Below are positions 43,733 through 52,334 of a stretch of DNA of 64,000 nucleotides, one piece after another. The notes below the pieces were generated by a model. That model made no database searches, had not been told where the DNA came from, and saw only the letters and a list, made by a program, of their open reading frames with translations. This stretch comes from Flavobacterium aquatile LMG 4008 = ATCC 11947 (GTDB lineage Bacteria; Bacteroidota; Bacteroidia; Flavobacteriales; Flavobacteriaceae): the NCBI RefSeq assembly GCF_000757385.1, contig NZ_JRHH01000004.1:248001-312000 (forward strand), given 5' to 3'. Positions within the stretch are counted from its first letter, which is position 1, and the number at the start of each line of letters is the position of its first letter. A program made the position numbers and the translations under genes.

Positions 43733-43748
43733 TATTGAACGTTCAATA
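43733..43748. promoter_or_regulatory. 16-bp perfect palindrome upstream of porX
   Basis: TATTGAACGTTCAATA is perfectly symmetric and lies 33 bases upstream of the porX ATG. It may be an operator of a dimeric regulator. The remaining gap to 43976 is AT-rich and holds no gene that I can support. Confidence 0.55.
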
Positions 43749-43976
43749 TGCTAAAATTATTGTAAAATAAATTTTAATGTTTAATTAAGATTTTTGAATT
43801 TAACTGAAAAGAGTATGTTTGAAATTGTTGTTTGAAATAAAAGTATTTTATATATATGAACCTGATAAGTTAAAGTATTAGTTTAAAACAATGAGAAAAG
43901 CAAAAATTCTATTTTACATAATATAAATTATAGTGCAAATAAATAAATATTGTAAAATAGGTAAAACTTACGATTA

Positions 43977-45512
43977 TTAGTCCTCAGACATAATCTTGAT
44001 GCGGTATATTCTACCAATGGCTATTGTAAGTTTTAAAGAATAATCTTCTATAAGCCAGCTTCTGTAGTTTTTTGTAACATTTCCTAAACAAATGCAATAT
44101 TGTCGAATTCTGTACTCAATATCATCGTTTAATTCTTTAGATAATTTTCTAGCTTCAACTAAATCTTCAGTATTTTCAACGCACATTATTGCATGTTGTT
44201 CTAAAGATTTTTCAAGAATTGATTTTGCTTTCAAATTATTCTTAACCGTGAATTTGAATTCTTCTTGAATATCCATTGTAACGTCAATCGTTTTAGAGAA
44301 TTTCTTGCGTAATTCATCTGGCATTACATATTTGAAATTACTTTCAATATCTGCATCTTCACGCAGACTTTCTAGATAATATTCTGGGGATTTAAAAATA
44401 TGCTGCCAATCTACCGGATTATTCCAAAGACCGAATCGTAACGCATTGTTTCCTAAATCAATAACTGTAAAATTGTCTTTATTTGGCAGTTTTCTTGATC
44501 CACGACCAATCATTTGAAAATAAAGCGTTAACGACTTTGTAGCTCTATTTAATATAATAGTTTCAACTGTTGGTTCATCAAATCCTGTGGTTAAAATTCC
44601 AACCGATGTTAAAATAGCGTCAGGAGTTTTCTTAAACCAAGTTAAAATTTCTTTTCTATCTTCGGTTGTTGTTGTGTTATCTAAATGTCTAATATTATAA
44701 CCAGCATGCCTAAAACTCTCATAAACATGCAACGAAGTATTGATTCCGTTATTGAAAATTAATGTCTTTTTACCTAAAGATTTTTCAGTATAAGCATGCA
44801 GTAATTTTTCTTGCATCACCATATTACTGTACAAATCATCAGATGATTTTACTGTATAATCACCATTAATTCCGACTTTTAGCGACGTTAATCCTACATC
44901 GTAACTGTAAGTTGTTGCATTGGCCAAAAATCCTTTTTCAATTAGATTTTGAATAGTATCTCCAACGATTAACTCGCTATAATTTTCATACATTGGAAGT
45001 TTAATATTCGAACTTAATGGCGTTGCTGTAACTCCAAGAATAAAAGCGTTTTCGAATGATTTGAATAACTTCCTAAAGGAGTTGAAGTGAGCTTCGTCAA
45101 TTATCACTAAACCAACGTCTTCTATCTCTAATTTTTCGTCGTTCAATCGATTTTTTAGTGTTTCCACCATTGCTACAAAACACGAATATTCTTCTTGATC
45201 TGGCAATTCTTTTATCGCACTATTGATGATTTTATTTTTTACATCAAAGGCTTTTAGCATTTTTGAAGTTTGCTTACAAAGCTCAATTCTGTGTGTTAAA
45301 ACAACTACTTTTTTATTATGTTGTTCTAAATATCTTCTAGTAATTTCTGAAAAGATTACTGTTTTTCCGCCGCCAGTTGGCAGTTGATAAAGCAAATGAT
45401 AGTTGTGTGGCGCATTGTCTAATCGTTCAAAGATTTTATCAATATCGCCTTTCTGGTAACTGTAAAGTTCCTTCTTATCTTCAATTTCGGCAAGTAAATC
45501 TTTTTTTGACAT
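43977..45512 (-). CDS. DEAD/DEAH box helicase
   Basis: A 511-residue SF2 helicase. Motif I LPTGGGKTVIFSEI, motif II VIIDEAHFNSF (DEAH), motif III GVTATPLSSN, and motif VI FQMIGRGSRKLP are all visible. The C-terminal ~130 residues are helical and unassigned. It resembles the type III restriction-like/RadD-like helicases of Bacteroidetes (ResIII plus Helicase_C). A role in DNA repair is likely but the exact substrate is unknown. It is monocistronic, in its own promoter context. Confidence 0.9.
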   Translation of the reverse strand: MSKKDLLAEIEDKKELYSYQKGDIDKIFERLDNAPHNYHLLYQLPTGGGKTVIFSEITRRYLEQHNKKVVVLTHRIELCKQTSKMLKAFDVKNKIINSAIKELPDQEEYSCFVAMVETLKNRLNDEKLEIEDVGLVIIDEAHFNSFRKLFKSFENAFILGVTATPLSSNIKLPMYENYSELIVGDTIQNLIEKGFLANATTYSYDVGLTSLKVGINGDYTVKSSDDLYSNMVMQEKLLHAYTEKSLGKKTLIFNNGINTSLHVYESFRHAGYNIRHLDNTTTTEDRKEILTWFKKTPDAILTSVGILTTGFDEPTVETIILNRATKSLTLYFQMIGRGSRKLPNKDNFTVIDLGNNALRFGLWNNPVDWQHIFKSPEYYLESLREDADIESNFKYVMPDELRKKFSKTIDVTMDIQEEFKFTVKNNLKAKSILEKSLEQHAIMCVENTEDLVEARKLSKELNDDIEYRIRQYCICLGNVTKNYRSWLIEDYSLKLTIAIGRIYRIKIMSED

Positions 45513-45531
45513 AGCAATTTTTACAATTTTG

Positions 45532-45539
45532 CAAAACTA
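45532..45539 (-). promoter_or_regulatory. Helicase promoter -7 box
   Basis: Minus-strand TAGTTTTG fits TAnnTTTG, 19 bases before the ATG at 45512. Confidence 0.6.
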
Positions 45540-45587
45540 CGTCTAAAAAAGAGTTCGACCGCACTTTTTTTTCTAATTGTTGAAAAA

Positions 45588-46103
45588 TTAATAATCAAAT
45601 CGTTCTACAATAGCATTAAATTCATACTTATTGATCCAATTTTGCTTGACACTTTCGTCTTTGATAGCCACTACTCTACTTTTAAAATCCTCCAAAATCC
45701 CTTTCTCAATCATAAAACTAATGGCTTGTTCAAAGGAATTGAGCATGCTTTTATAGAAAGCTTCAGAAGAAATAAATTTTTCCGAAGATAATGTTTGAGC
45801 AATTTCAATATTGTAAAGCATTACGTCCACAATTATAAAAGCATCGACTCCAAGTGTAATAAAATGCTTTATAAATTTTTGAGCTGTAGAACGACGCATT
45901 TTGGGTCTTTTTCCACGAATTGGGTAATATTCGTTAGAAATTTTGAGTTTAGCATCTTTGACTAAGTTACGCTCATTTGGGTTAAAAACAAAATCGTAGT
46001 ACACTTTAACATCTTTGAACTTATCATACAATTCAATTAGTTGCTCCTCAAGTTGTGCTTTATTTAGTTCTGATAAATATTTTTTAAAATCTCTTTTACT
46101 CAT
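45588..46103 (-). CDS. DUF6155 family protein
   Basis: A 171-residue soluble, basic and largely helical protein that fits DUF6155. The start MSKRDFKKYLSELNKAQLEE and the tract KISNEYYPIRGKRPKMRRST are typical; the latter is a basic segment that could contact nucleic acid. No catalytic motif. It lies 75 bases upstream of the helicase gene but has a separate promoter match, and the helicase has its own as well, so they are probably separate units. Confidence 0.78.
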   Translation of the reverse strand: MSKRDFKKYLSELNKAQLEEQLIELYDKFKDVKVYYDFVFNPNERNLVKDAKLKISNEYYPIRGKRPKMRRSTAQKFIKHFITLGVDAFIIVDVMLYNIEIAQTLSSEKFISSEAFYKSMLNSFEQAISFMIEKGILEDFKSRVVAIKDESVKQNWINKYEFNAIVERFDY

Positions 46104-46151
46104 GATGGTTCTAAAATAATACTGATTTTAGAGAAAAATCAGATTTAATCA

Positions 46152-46159
46152 CAAAAGTA
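46152..46159 (-). promoter_or_regulatory. DUF6155 promoter -7 box
   Basis: Minus-strand TACTTTTG fits TAnnTTTG, 48 bases before the ATG at 46103. Confidence 0.5.
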
Positions 46160-46165
46160 AGTTAG

Positions 46166-46201
46166 TTTGTAGGATTTTAATTTATCTATTGCTTAATTTT
46201 G
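46166..46201 (+). promoter_or_regulatory. DUF3817-mscS promoter (TTTG-N24-TAATTTTG)
   Basis: TAATTTTG (46194-46201) fits TAnnTTTG, with a TTTG 24 bases upstream (one base outside the usual spacing) and the ATG 17 bases downstream. Confidence 0.6.
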
Positions 46202-46218
46202 TAAGCAAAAAATAAATA

Positions 46219-46503
46219 ATGACAAAGATTTTTAAGTTTACGGCGATTTTAGAAGGAATTTCTTATTTGGTTTTATTCGCCAATATGTTACTAGTTAAGC
46301 CTAATAATATGATATTGTATAAAAAATTACTGTATCCAATTGGGATGGCTCATGGAGTTTTATTTATTGGTTATGTCATTTTAGCTTTCTTAATTAAGAA
46401 AAGTCAGAATTGGTCACTTAAAGATTTTTTTATTGTTCAAATAGCTTCATTACTTCCGTTTGGCACTTTTTATATTGAAAAAAAATATGTAAAAAATGCA
46501 TGA
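46219..46503 (+). CDS. DUF3817 membrane protein
   Basis: A 94-residue inner-membrane protein with three hydrophobic helices. The DUF3817 pattern is clear: FKFTAILEGISYLVLF, then the GMAHGVLFIGYVILAF block and a C-terminal ASLLPFGTFYIEKKY. Its function is unknown. Its last 8 bases overlap the start of the mechanosensitive-channel gene, so the two are translationally coupled. Confidence 0.9.
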   Translation: MTKIFKFTAILEGISYLVLFANMLLVKPNNMILYKKLLYPIGMAHGVLFIGYVILAFLIKKSQNWSLKDFFIVQIASLLPFGTFYIEKKYVKNA

Positions 46504-47755
46504 TATATTAGAAAAAATATTTGGTTGGTTGTATCCTCTACTCCGAAAATTAGATTTTGGAGATACTTTTGCGGCCTACATCAGCCTTGTTTTTAACATT
46601 CTAATTTTAGGTGCATTAGCCTATTTAATTTATGTGGTTTTTAGGTTAATTTTAGTGACTTTAATGATTTTAATCGCTAGAAAAACCAAAACCAATTTTG
46701 ATGATTTATTGGTTTCTAATAGAACTGCCAAGTATATCGCGCATTTAATTCCGTTTCTTTTTATTTATAAATCGGTTCCAGTAATTCTTGAAAATTATGT
46801 TTATTGGGAATCTGTTTTTGGTAAAATGGTTGGAATTTATATCATTTTATTATCGCTTTGGATTGTACGAAGCGTTTTAAAAGCCATTAGAGATTATTTA
46901 AAAGAACAACCCAAATTTAGTGACAAACCAATCGATAGTTATATTCAAGTAATTATGATTATCCTTTGGATATGTGGAGTTGGAGTAATAATTTCGCAAA
47001 TATTTGATATTAAAACGAGTTCTTTATTAGGTACGCTTGGAGCAATTTCGGCGATTGTAATCTTGATTTTTAGAGATACAATTCTTGGATTTGTGGCAAG
47101 TGTTCAGGTTTCTATGAACGATATGGTTCGAATTGGAGATTGGATAACATTTGACAAATTTGGAGCCGATGGAGATGTGATTGAAATAAATTTGGCAACT
47201 GTAAAAGTTAGAAATTTCGATAATACAACAACAACTATTCCTACCTATAGTTTGATTTCTGATTCTTTTAGAAATTGGCGCGGAATGCTTGATTCTAAAG
47301 GAAGAAGAATAAAAAGACATATTTTGATTAAAGCAAAAAGTATTCGTTTTTTAAATGAAGAAGATTTGCAAAAAATGAAATCTATTCAATTGGTTTCTAA
47401 TTATATAGACGTTCGCCAAGACGAAATAAATCGATACAATAAAACTTATAACGTAGATAAATCGCTTTCTATAAACGGAAGAAATATGACTAATTTTGGG
47501 TTATTTAGAAAATATATCACACAATATTTAGAACATTATCCTGGTTTGAATAAAGAAATGATTTTGCTTTGCCGTCAATTGCAACCAACAGCACACGGAA
47601 TTCCGTTAGAGATTTATGCATTTTCAAAAGACCAAAGATTTGAACAATATGAATACATTATGTCAGATATTTTTGATCATATCATTGCTTCGATTCCTTA
47701 TTTTGACTTAGAAATTTACGAATTGCCGACAGATAAAGTAGTTACTTTTGAATAA
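46496..47755 (+). CDS. MscS-family mechanosensitive channel
   Basis: A 419-residue channel of the MscS superfamily, large YbdG-like type. N-terminal transmembrane helices (~25-50, 75-95, 105-125, 150-170), then the pore-lining TM3-like segment GTLGAISAIVILIFRDTILG and the MscS beta domain with VRNFDNTTTTIPTYSLISDS. The cytoplasmic C-terminal domain is long, as in YbdG/MscM. It gates on membrane tension during osmotic downshock. Its stop is adjacent to the convergent thioesterase gene with no gap. Confidence 0.93.
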   Translation: MHDILEKIFGWLYPLLRKLDFGDTFAAYISLVFNILILGALAYLIYVVFRLILVTLMILIARKTKTNFDDLLVSNRTAKYIAHLIPFLFIYKSVPVILENYVYWESVFGKMVGIYIILLSLWIVRSVLKAIRDYLKEQPKFSDKPIDSYIQVIMIILWICGVGVIISQIFDIKTSSLLGTLGAISAIVILIFRDTILGFVASVQVSMNDMVRIGDWITFDKFGADGDVIEINLATVKVRNFDNTTTTIPTYSLISDSFRNWRGMLDSKGRRIKRHILIKAKSIRFLNEEDLQKMKSIQLVSNYIDVRQDEINRYNKTYNVDKSLSINGRNMTNFGLFRKYITQYLEHYPGLNKEMILLCRQLQPTAHGIPLEIYAFSKDQRFEQYEYIMSDIFDHIIASIPYFDLEIYELPTDKVVTFE

Positions 47756-48151
47756 CTATCTTTTTAATCGATCTTCGACATATTCAATTTTTGTTTTGCC
47801 GTGAGCTTGCGGTTTTCCATCAAGGTCAACACTAACCATTGTTATAGTATCAATTGTAATGATTGTCTCTTTGGTCATCATGTTTCTCACTTCGCACATT
47901 AATGTTAAAGAAGTATTTCCAAATTTGATAACATCAATTCCAATTTCTACAATATCACCTTGTTTTGCCGAACTTCTAAAATTTATTTCCGACATATGTT
48001 TGGTAACAATTCTCGGACTTTCTAGTTGGATTATTGCATAAAGCGCTATTTCTTCATCAATCCAAGCCAATAATCGTCCACCAAATAAAGTACTATTCGG
48101 ATTTAAATCCTCGGGTTTAACCCATTTTCGGGTGTGAAATCTCATATCCAT
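47756..48151 (-). CDS. Acyl-CoA thioesterase (hotdog fold)
   Basis: A 131-residue single-domain hotdog thioesterase of the YciA/BACH type, expected to hydrolyse acyl-CoA. The signature NSTLFGGRLLAWIDEE places the catalytic acidic residue on the central helix, and MSEINFRSSAKQGDIVEIG is the conserved strand. Soluble. It ends at 47756, directly against the stop of the convergent mscS gene at 47755, with no terminator between. Confidence 0.93.
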   Translation of the reverse strand: MDMRFHTRKWVKPEDLNPNSTLFGGRLLAWIDEEIALYAIIQLESPRIVTKHMSEINFRSSAKQGDIVEIGIDVIKFGNTSLTLMCEVRNMMTKETIITIDTITMVSVDLDGKPQAHGKTKIEYVEDRLKR

Positions 48152-48169
48152 TACAATTCAATTTTTGCA

Positions 48170-48177
48170 CAAATTTA
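48170..48177 (-). promoter_or_regulatory. Thioesterase promoter -7 box
   Basis: Minus-strand TAAATTTG fits TAnnTTTG, 18 bases before the ATG at 48151. The rest of the gap to 48553 is AT-rich and shows no gene, RNA or clear promoter for the OmpA gene. Confidence 0.6.
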
Positions 48178-48553
48178 GCTATTTTATTTAGTTAAAATTA
48201 AAGATTTATCGCAGAATAATGTTATATCGATTGTGTACTAAAATTCGTTTGAAATAGATTTTAGTTGGCTGAAATTCTTACTAGTTTTGGATAATTCATA
48301 ATTATTTGTAGTTTAAATCTTATATTTTTTTTCGTTAAATTATTTTAATAAATTCAAGCTTTATTGTTAAAACTAAAATTATCATTAAAAAAGCCACTGT
48401 TTATTTGTATTCAATACAATATTTTTAATATTTTGCGTCCAATTATATTGAACAATATGTAATTAAACCCTGTTTTAGATCCCAAATCTATCGCGAAATA
48501 AAACCTAGATTAGCTAATTGCATAAAAAATTATTAAAAAAAGTAAATCTAAGT

Positions 48554-49876
48554 ATGAAAAAAATTACATTGTTCTCATTGTTACTTATTTCTGCGTTCTC
48601 TGTAAATGCTCAAGAACCTGTGAAAGTTGCTGATGACAAAAAAGAAGTAAAAAAAATTGAATACAATCAATGGACTGTAGAGGCTACACTGGGTCAAGCA
48701 AAAGGAATTAGACCATATTCTCCAGGTTATTTTTCAAGTTCATCGGGCGATTTTTTAGGAAAACCACAAACCAATAGTTTTTCTCTTACCACAAGATATA
48801 TGATTAGTCCAAAGTTCGGTCTTAGGGCTGGATTTCATTTTGATGAACTTAAAAATAATAAAGATAATGGTAGTTTGCCTTTTAAAATGCAAATGATAGG
48901 TTTTTCAATTCAAGGAGTTGTTAATGCAAATCGTTTATTTGATATTGAATCGCTAGGCAAGTTAGGATTATTACTTCACGGTGGAATTAGAGTTGATGCA
49001 ATGACATCTAAAACTGAAAACACACTTACAACCAATCAAAATTTCAATAATTCTGAATATAATGGAGGTTTTATTTTGGGAGTAACACCGCAATACCGAT
49101 TTTCAAAAAAAATGGCATTACAATTCGATGTTTCTTACCAAAATAACATAAGACAACACTTTAATTGGGACGGATCGAGTGCTGCTCCAAATAGTAATTT
49201 AAGTGCTCAAATGCTTACTACTTCATTCGGATTGAGCTATTCTATTGGTACTAACGATATTCATGGCGACTGGGCAATTGTTAAAGAAAATACCTTAGCG
49301 TTGGAAGAGATTGAAGCATTAGAGAAGAGAATGGATTCTATGGAAACTTTGATGAATGACACTGATAAAGATGGAGTTGCTGATTATTTAGACCAAGAAA
49401 ATAACTCAACTGCTGGTGTAACTGTAGATTCAAGAGGAAAGATGGTTGATTTAAATAAAAATGGTGTTCCAGATGAAATGGAACGTTATTTTAACACATC
49501 ATCCAAAGATGCGTCTAAAACAGATGCAGTAAATCGTTTTATTAATGATGGTTACGTTTCGGTTTATTTTGATACTGGTAAAACCAAACCAACATCAATT
49601 TCCATTGAAGGTATTGAGTTTATAAAAACGTACATGAAAAACAATCCATCAAAATCAATAGTAATTTTTGGTCATGCCGATGAAGTTACACAAACAGCTA
49701 ATAACGATAGATTAGCAACTGAGCGCGCTTTATCTGTAAAAGACATTTTAGTTAGATCAGGAATTCGGGCAGCAAGATTGTTTATAGCTAGCGATAGTGA
49801 TGATTCGAGCGGAGATAAAAAAACTAGCGATTCTAGAAAACTTGTAAAAAGAGTTACTTTTAAAATTCTTGATTAA
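48554..49876 (+). CDS. OmpA family outer-membrane protein
   Basis: A 440-residue outer-membrane/peptidoglycan-binding protein. Signal peptide MKKITLFSLLLISAFSVNAQ; an N-terminal beta-barrel of ~230 residues; a short helical linker; calcium-binding thrombospondin type 3-like DTDKDGVADYLD and DLNKNGVPDEME repeats; and a C-terminal OmpA domain (VSVYFDTGKTKPTSISIEGI ... FGHADEVTQTANNDRLATER). The ATG at 48554 is preferred to a TTG 36 bases earlier because the signal peptide starts there. Probably a major surface structural protein. Confidence 0.93.
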   Translation: MKKITLFSLLLISAFSVNAQEPVKVADDKKEVKKIEYNQWTVEATLGQAKGIRPYSPGYFSSSSGDFLGKPQTNSFSLTTRYMISPKFGLRAGFHFDELKNNKDNGSLPFKMQMIGFSIQGVVNANRLFDIESLGKLGLLLHGGIRVDAMTSKTENTLTTNQNFNNSEYNGGFILGVTPQYRFSKKMALQFDVSYQNNIRQHFNWDGSSAAPNSNLSAQMLTTSFGLSYSIGTNDIHGDWAIVKENTLALEEIEALEKRMDSMETLMNDTDKDGVADYLDQENNSTAGVTVDSRGKMVDLNKNGVPDEMERYFNTSSKDASKTDAVNRFINDGYVSVYFDTGKTKPTSISIEGIEFIKTYMKNNPSKSIVIFGHADEVTQTANNDRLATERALSVKDILVRSGIRAARLFIASDSDDSSGDKKTSDSRKLVKRVTFKILD

Positions 49877-49906
49877 TTAACAATTGATTCTTGATAACTA
49901 TAAATC

Positions 49907-49936
49907 AACCTTTGTTTTACGACAAAGGTTTTTTTA
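49907..49936 (+). terminator. Terminator after OmpA gene
   Basis: AACCTTTGT / ACAAAGGTT stem, 6-base loop, T tract. Confidence 0.88.
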
Positions 49937-49952
49937 TAACTTTAAATAAAAA

Positions 49953-50351
49953 ATGGAAACAAGAAATAGTTCTCTCATAGCACTTCGTGGCGGCACGATA
50001 GGAACAGTTACTGAACAATCATCTGCTGAAGAATCGTTTCAAAATAAAACGCTTCGTCCGATTTTGAAATTCCAAAATGATTTATTTATTGAAGTTTTTA
50101 CCAATTACGCTATTAAACAAAAAGGTGTTTTCTTTACTTTGTCACCAGAAAAAAAAATGGCTTACATCGAAAATACCATTCAGCGCGATATAAAATTTAG
50201 AAATTCGTTAAAAGGAATGGTTATTGGATTATTTTCTGTAGATGAATATATTGACTACATTAAAAACTCATCAAACCTAAATAAACGAATGATGAACATG
50301 TTGATTGAGCGATTAAAAAGTCAAGTGCTTTTATTTGAAGTTGCTTCTTAA
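49953..50351 (+). CDS. Conserved flavobacterial protein of unknown function (132 aa)
   Basis: A 132-residue soluble, helical and basic protein (start METRNSSLIALRGGTIGTVT; a middle with FTNYAIKQKGVFFTLSPEKK, then MAYIENTIQRDIKFRNSL). Relatives that I recall are sometimes called glyoxalase, but the VOC fold is not apparent and the name should not be used. It is separated from the OmpA gene by a terminator and ends two bases before the convergent HisB-like gene. Confidence 0.7.
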   Translation: METRNSSLIALRGGTIGTVTEQSSAEESFQNKTLRPILKFQNDLFIEVFTNYAIKQKGVFFTLSPEKKMAYIENTIQRDIKFRNSLKGMVIGLFSVDEYIDYIKNSSNLNKRMMNMLIERLKSQVLLFEVAS

Positions 50352-50353
50352 AT

Positions 50354-50923
50354 CTAATTTTGTTTTTTAAGAAATCGATAAATTTCCTTCCAACTGGTAG
50401 TTTGAAGTGCAATAGTTTGATCTAATTCTTCTCTTTTAGAGTTAATTTCAGTTGCACCTAATGCTTCGTCGTTGTTGATGAAAATTCCTTTTGCTCCTAA
50501 GTTTTTAGCAAATTCTATATCGGTCAGCCTATCACCTATCATAAACGAATTGGCTAAATCATATTTCGGATTATCGATATATTCTGTAACCATTGCAATT
50601 CCTGGTTTACGAGTTGGTTTTTTATCTTCGGGATAAGAATCATCTATAAAAACTTTAGTAAAAACAATTCCTTCATTTTCAAAAGCTTTCATGATTTTAT
50701 TATGAATGTTCCAAAAAGTTTCTGTTGGAAGTGTTTTAGTTCCTAATCCATCTTGATTGGTAACCATAACCAATTCATAATTTAAATTACGAGCAATTTT
50801 TCCCAAATAACGAAATACTTCAGGATAGAATTCTAGTTCTTCAAAAGTGTCTAAAACATAATCAGGTGCTTTTGCTTCTTTAACAATAGTTCCATCACGA
50901 TCGATAAAAAGTATGTTCTTCAT
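50354..50923 (-). CDS. HisB-type HAD phosphatase (stand-alone)
   Basis: A 189-residue HAD-IIIA phosphatase most like the N-terminal half of bifunctional HisB. The nucleophile motif is FIDRDGTIV, then VMVTNQDGLGT, and the C-terminal SFMIGDRLTDIEFAKNLGAK. It lacks the imidazoleglycerol-phosphate dehydratase half. The zinc-binding cysteines of the HisB loop are missing (FIDDSYPEDKKPTRKPG). It may be a histidinol phosphatase or a related sugar/heptose phosphatase; the HisB resemblance is stronger. No his genes are nearby. Confidence 0.85.
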   Translation of the reverse strand: MKNILFIDRDGTIVKEAKAPDYVLDTFEELEFYPEVFRYLGKIARNLNYELVMVTNQDGLGTKTLPTETFWNIHNKIMKAFENEGIVFTKVFIDDSYPEDKKPTRKPGIAMVTEYIDNPKYDLANSFMIGDRLTDIEFAKNLGAKGIFINNDEALGATEINSKREELDQTIALQTTSWKEIYRFLKKQN

Positions 50924-50940
50924 AATTATGAATTTTGATC

Positions 50941-50948
50941 CAAATCTA
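50941..50948 (-). promoter_or_regulatory. HisB-type phosphatase promoter -7 box
   Basis: Minus-strand TAGATTTG fits TAnnTTTG, 17 bases before the ATG at 50923. Confidence 0.6.
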
Positions 50949-50953
50949 AATAA

Positions 50954-50989
50954 AAAAACCGCTTTATTAGTCGTTATAAAGCGGTTTTT
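50954..50989 (-). terminator. Terminator of the metal-efflux operon
   Basis: AAAAACCGCTTTAT / ATAAAGCGGTTTTT, a perfect 14-bp stem with an 8-base loop, flanked by A and T runs. On the minus strand it follows the last operon gene (ends 51010) and precedes the promoter of the HisB-type gene. Confidence 0.9.
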
Positions 50990-51009
50990 AACAAGGAAAA
51001 AACAATTAA

Positions 51010-51507
51010 TTAATCTTCATCTTCAACTTCTCCTGCATTTTGAGTTGCGTTTGTAGTTGCTCCAGCATTGGCTCTTATTTCGGTATGACGAACTTCTCCA
51101 CCTGTTGTTCCAGTTTGTTTTCCAAAAAATATTCCAACAGCAGCTATTACTAATGCAAGGAATGAAATTAATTTAGCTTGAGCATGTTTTTTGATATTAG
51201 CAAATAAACCAATAATTGAAACTACACCTAGAACATATAATACAAGGGCTAATTTCTCGGCCATTTCTTCGTGTTCGTGAATGATTTGTTTTCCAACAGA
51301 AGGCATATCTTCTACCATTTCCTCTGCTCCTTCTCCAGTTGACATACTTGCAAATGCAAAAATGGCACCTACAATAAATAGGCAATACGCCGTATTTTTT
51401 ACCGAATCATTTTTAAAAATAATTCCAGCGATTAAAACTCCAAAACCAAGAATAATTCCAATAATTGGAAAGTGGTTTACTACCATGTGCAAATGTGCGT
51501 CGTTCAT
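51010..51507 (-). CDS. Small membrane protein, DUF2231-like
   Basis: A 165-residue protein with four hydrophobic helices (about 15-30, 38-55, 83-103, 112-130). The start HLHMVVNHFPIIGIILGFGV carries the His pair and Asn-His-Phe-Pro typical of DUF2231-like heme-type or transport-linked membrane proteins. The C-terminus is a hydrophilic tail of Thr/Ala/Asn and acids. It is the last gene of the metal-efflux operon (65 bases after VIT1). Histidines near the membrane could bind metal or heme, but this is inference. Confidence 0.72.
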   Translation of the reverse strand: MNDAHLHMVVNHFPIIGIILGFGVLIAGIIFKNDSVKNTAYCLFIVGAIFAFASMSTGEGAEEMVEDMPSVGKQIIHEHEEMAEKLALVLYVLGVVSIIGLFANIKKHAQAKLISFLALVIAAVGIFFGKQTGTTGGEVRHTEIRANAGATTNATQNAGEVEDED

Positions 51508-51572
51508 AATTTTTTAATTTAAAAGTTTGTATTACTATTTTTATTGATTGTTAGTTTTATTTTACGTTTTTA

Positions 51573-52301
51573 TTAAACTCTTACTCCAAAGATATAGCCT
51601 ACTAATGCAGATAATACCATCGCGATTGTTCCCCAAATTGTTATTCTTAAAATTGCTTTTTTAGCACTTGAGCCTCCAGTTTTTGCTGAAATACTTCCTA
51701 AAATTACAAGGAAAATTATTGTAAAGCCATACAGCCAATATTCCATGTTTTTTATTGGCGCAAAAAGAATTACCAATAATGGCAAAACACCACCAACAGT
51801 AAATGCTGTTCCAGAAGAAATTGCAGCCTGAATTGGATTAGCTTGACTAATTTCGTTTATTCCTAATTCATCTCTAATGTGAGTACCTAATGCATCTTTC
51901 TGTGTAAATTCAATAGCTACTTGCATTGCTGTTTCAGGTTTAAGCCCTCTTTTCTCATAAATTTGAGCTAGTATTTTCAACTCTTCATCTGGCATTTCTG
52001 CCAATTCTTTTATTTCCCTTTCAATGTCAGCTTTTTCTGTATCCGTTTGTGAACTTACTGAAACATATTCACCTGCAGCCATTGATAATGCTCCTGCAAC
52101 AAGTCCGGCAACGGTAGCTAAAACAATAGGTTCTCTTGTTGAACTTGCTGCTGCAACGCCAATTGCAAGACTTGAAATAGAAATAATTCCGTCGTTTGCG
52201 CCTAAAACTGCTGCTCTTAACCAGTTACTTCGGTGTATGTAATGACTATCAAGATAATTATCAATTGTTATTGTTTTTTCTTCCTTTTTAGATTTAGTCA
52301 T
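51573..52301 (-). CDS. VIT1/CCC1 family metal transporter
   Basis: A 242-residue membrane protein of the vacuolar iron transporter family, which moves Fe2+ or Mn2+ out of the cytoplasm in exchange for protons. The signature LGANDGIISISSLAIGVAAA and AGALSMAAGEYVSVSSQTDT are present, with a cytoplasmic Glu-rich metal-binding region (IEREIKELAEMPDEELKILA) and the three C-terminal helices. Its place in the RND/CDF operon fits a metal-exporting role. Confidence 0.92.
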   Translation of the reverse strand: MTKSKKEEKTITIDNYLDSHYIHRSNWLRAAVLGANDGIISISSLAIGVAAASSTREPIVLATVAGLVAGALSMAAGEYVSVSSQTDTEKADIEREIKELAEMPDEELKILAQIYEKRGLKPETAMQVAIEFTQKDALGTHIRDELGINEISQANPIQAAISSGTAFTVGGVLPLLVILFAPIKNMEYWLYGFTIIFLVILGSISAKTGGSSAKKAILRITIWGTIAMVLSALVGYIFGVRV

Positions 52302-52334
52302 CTTTTTTTTATTTAAGTAAGTTAATCATAAACT

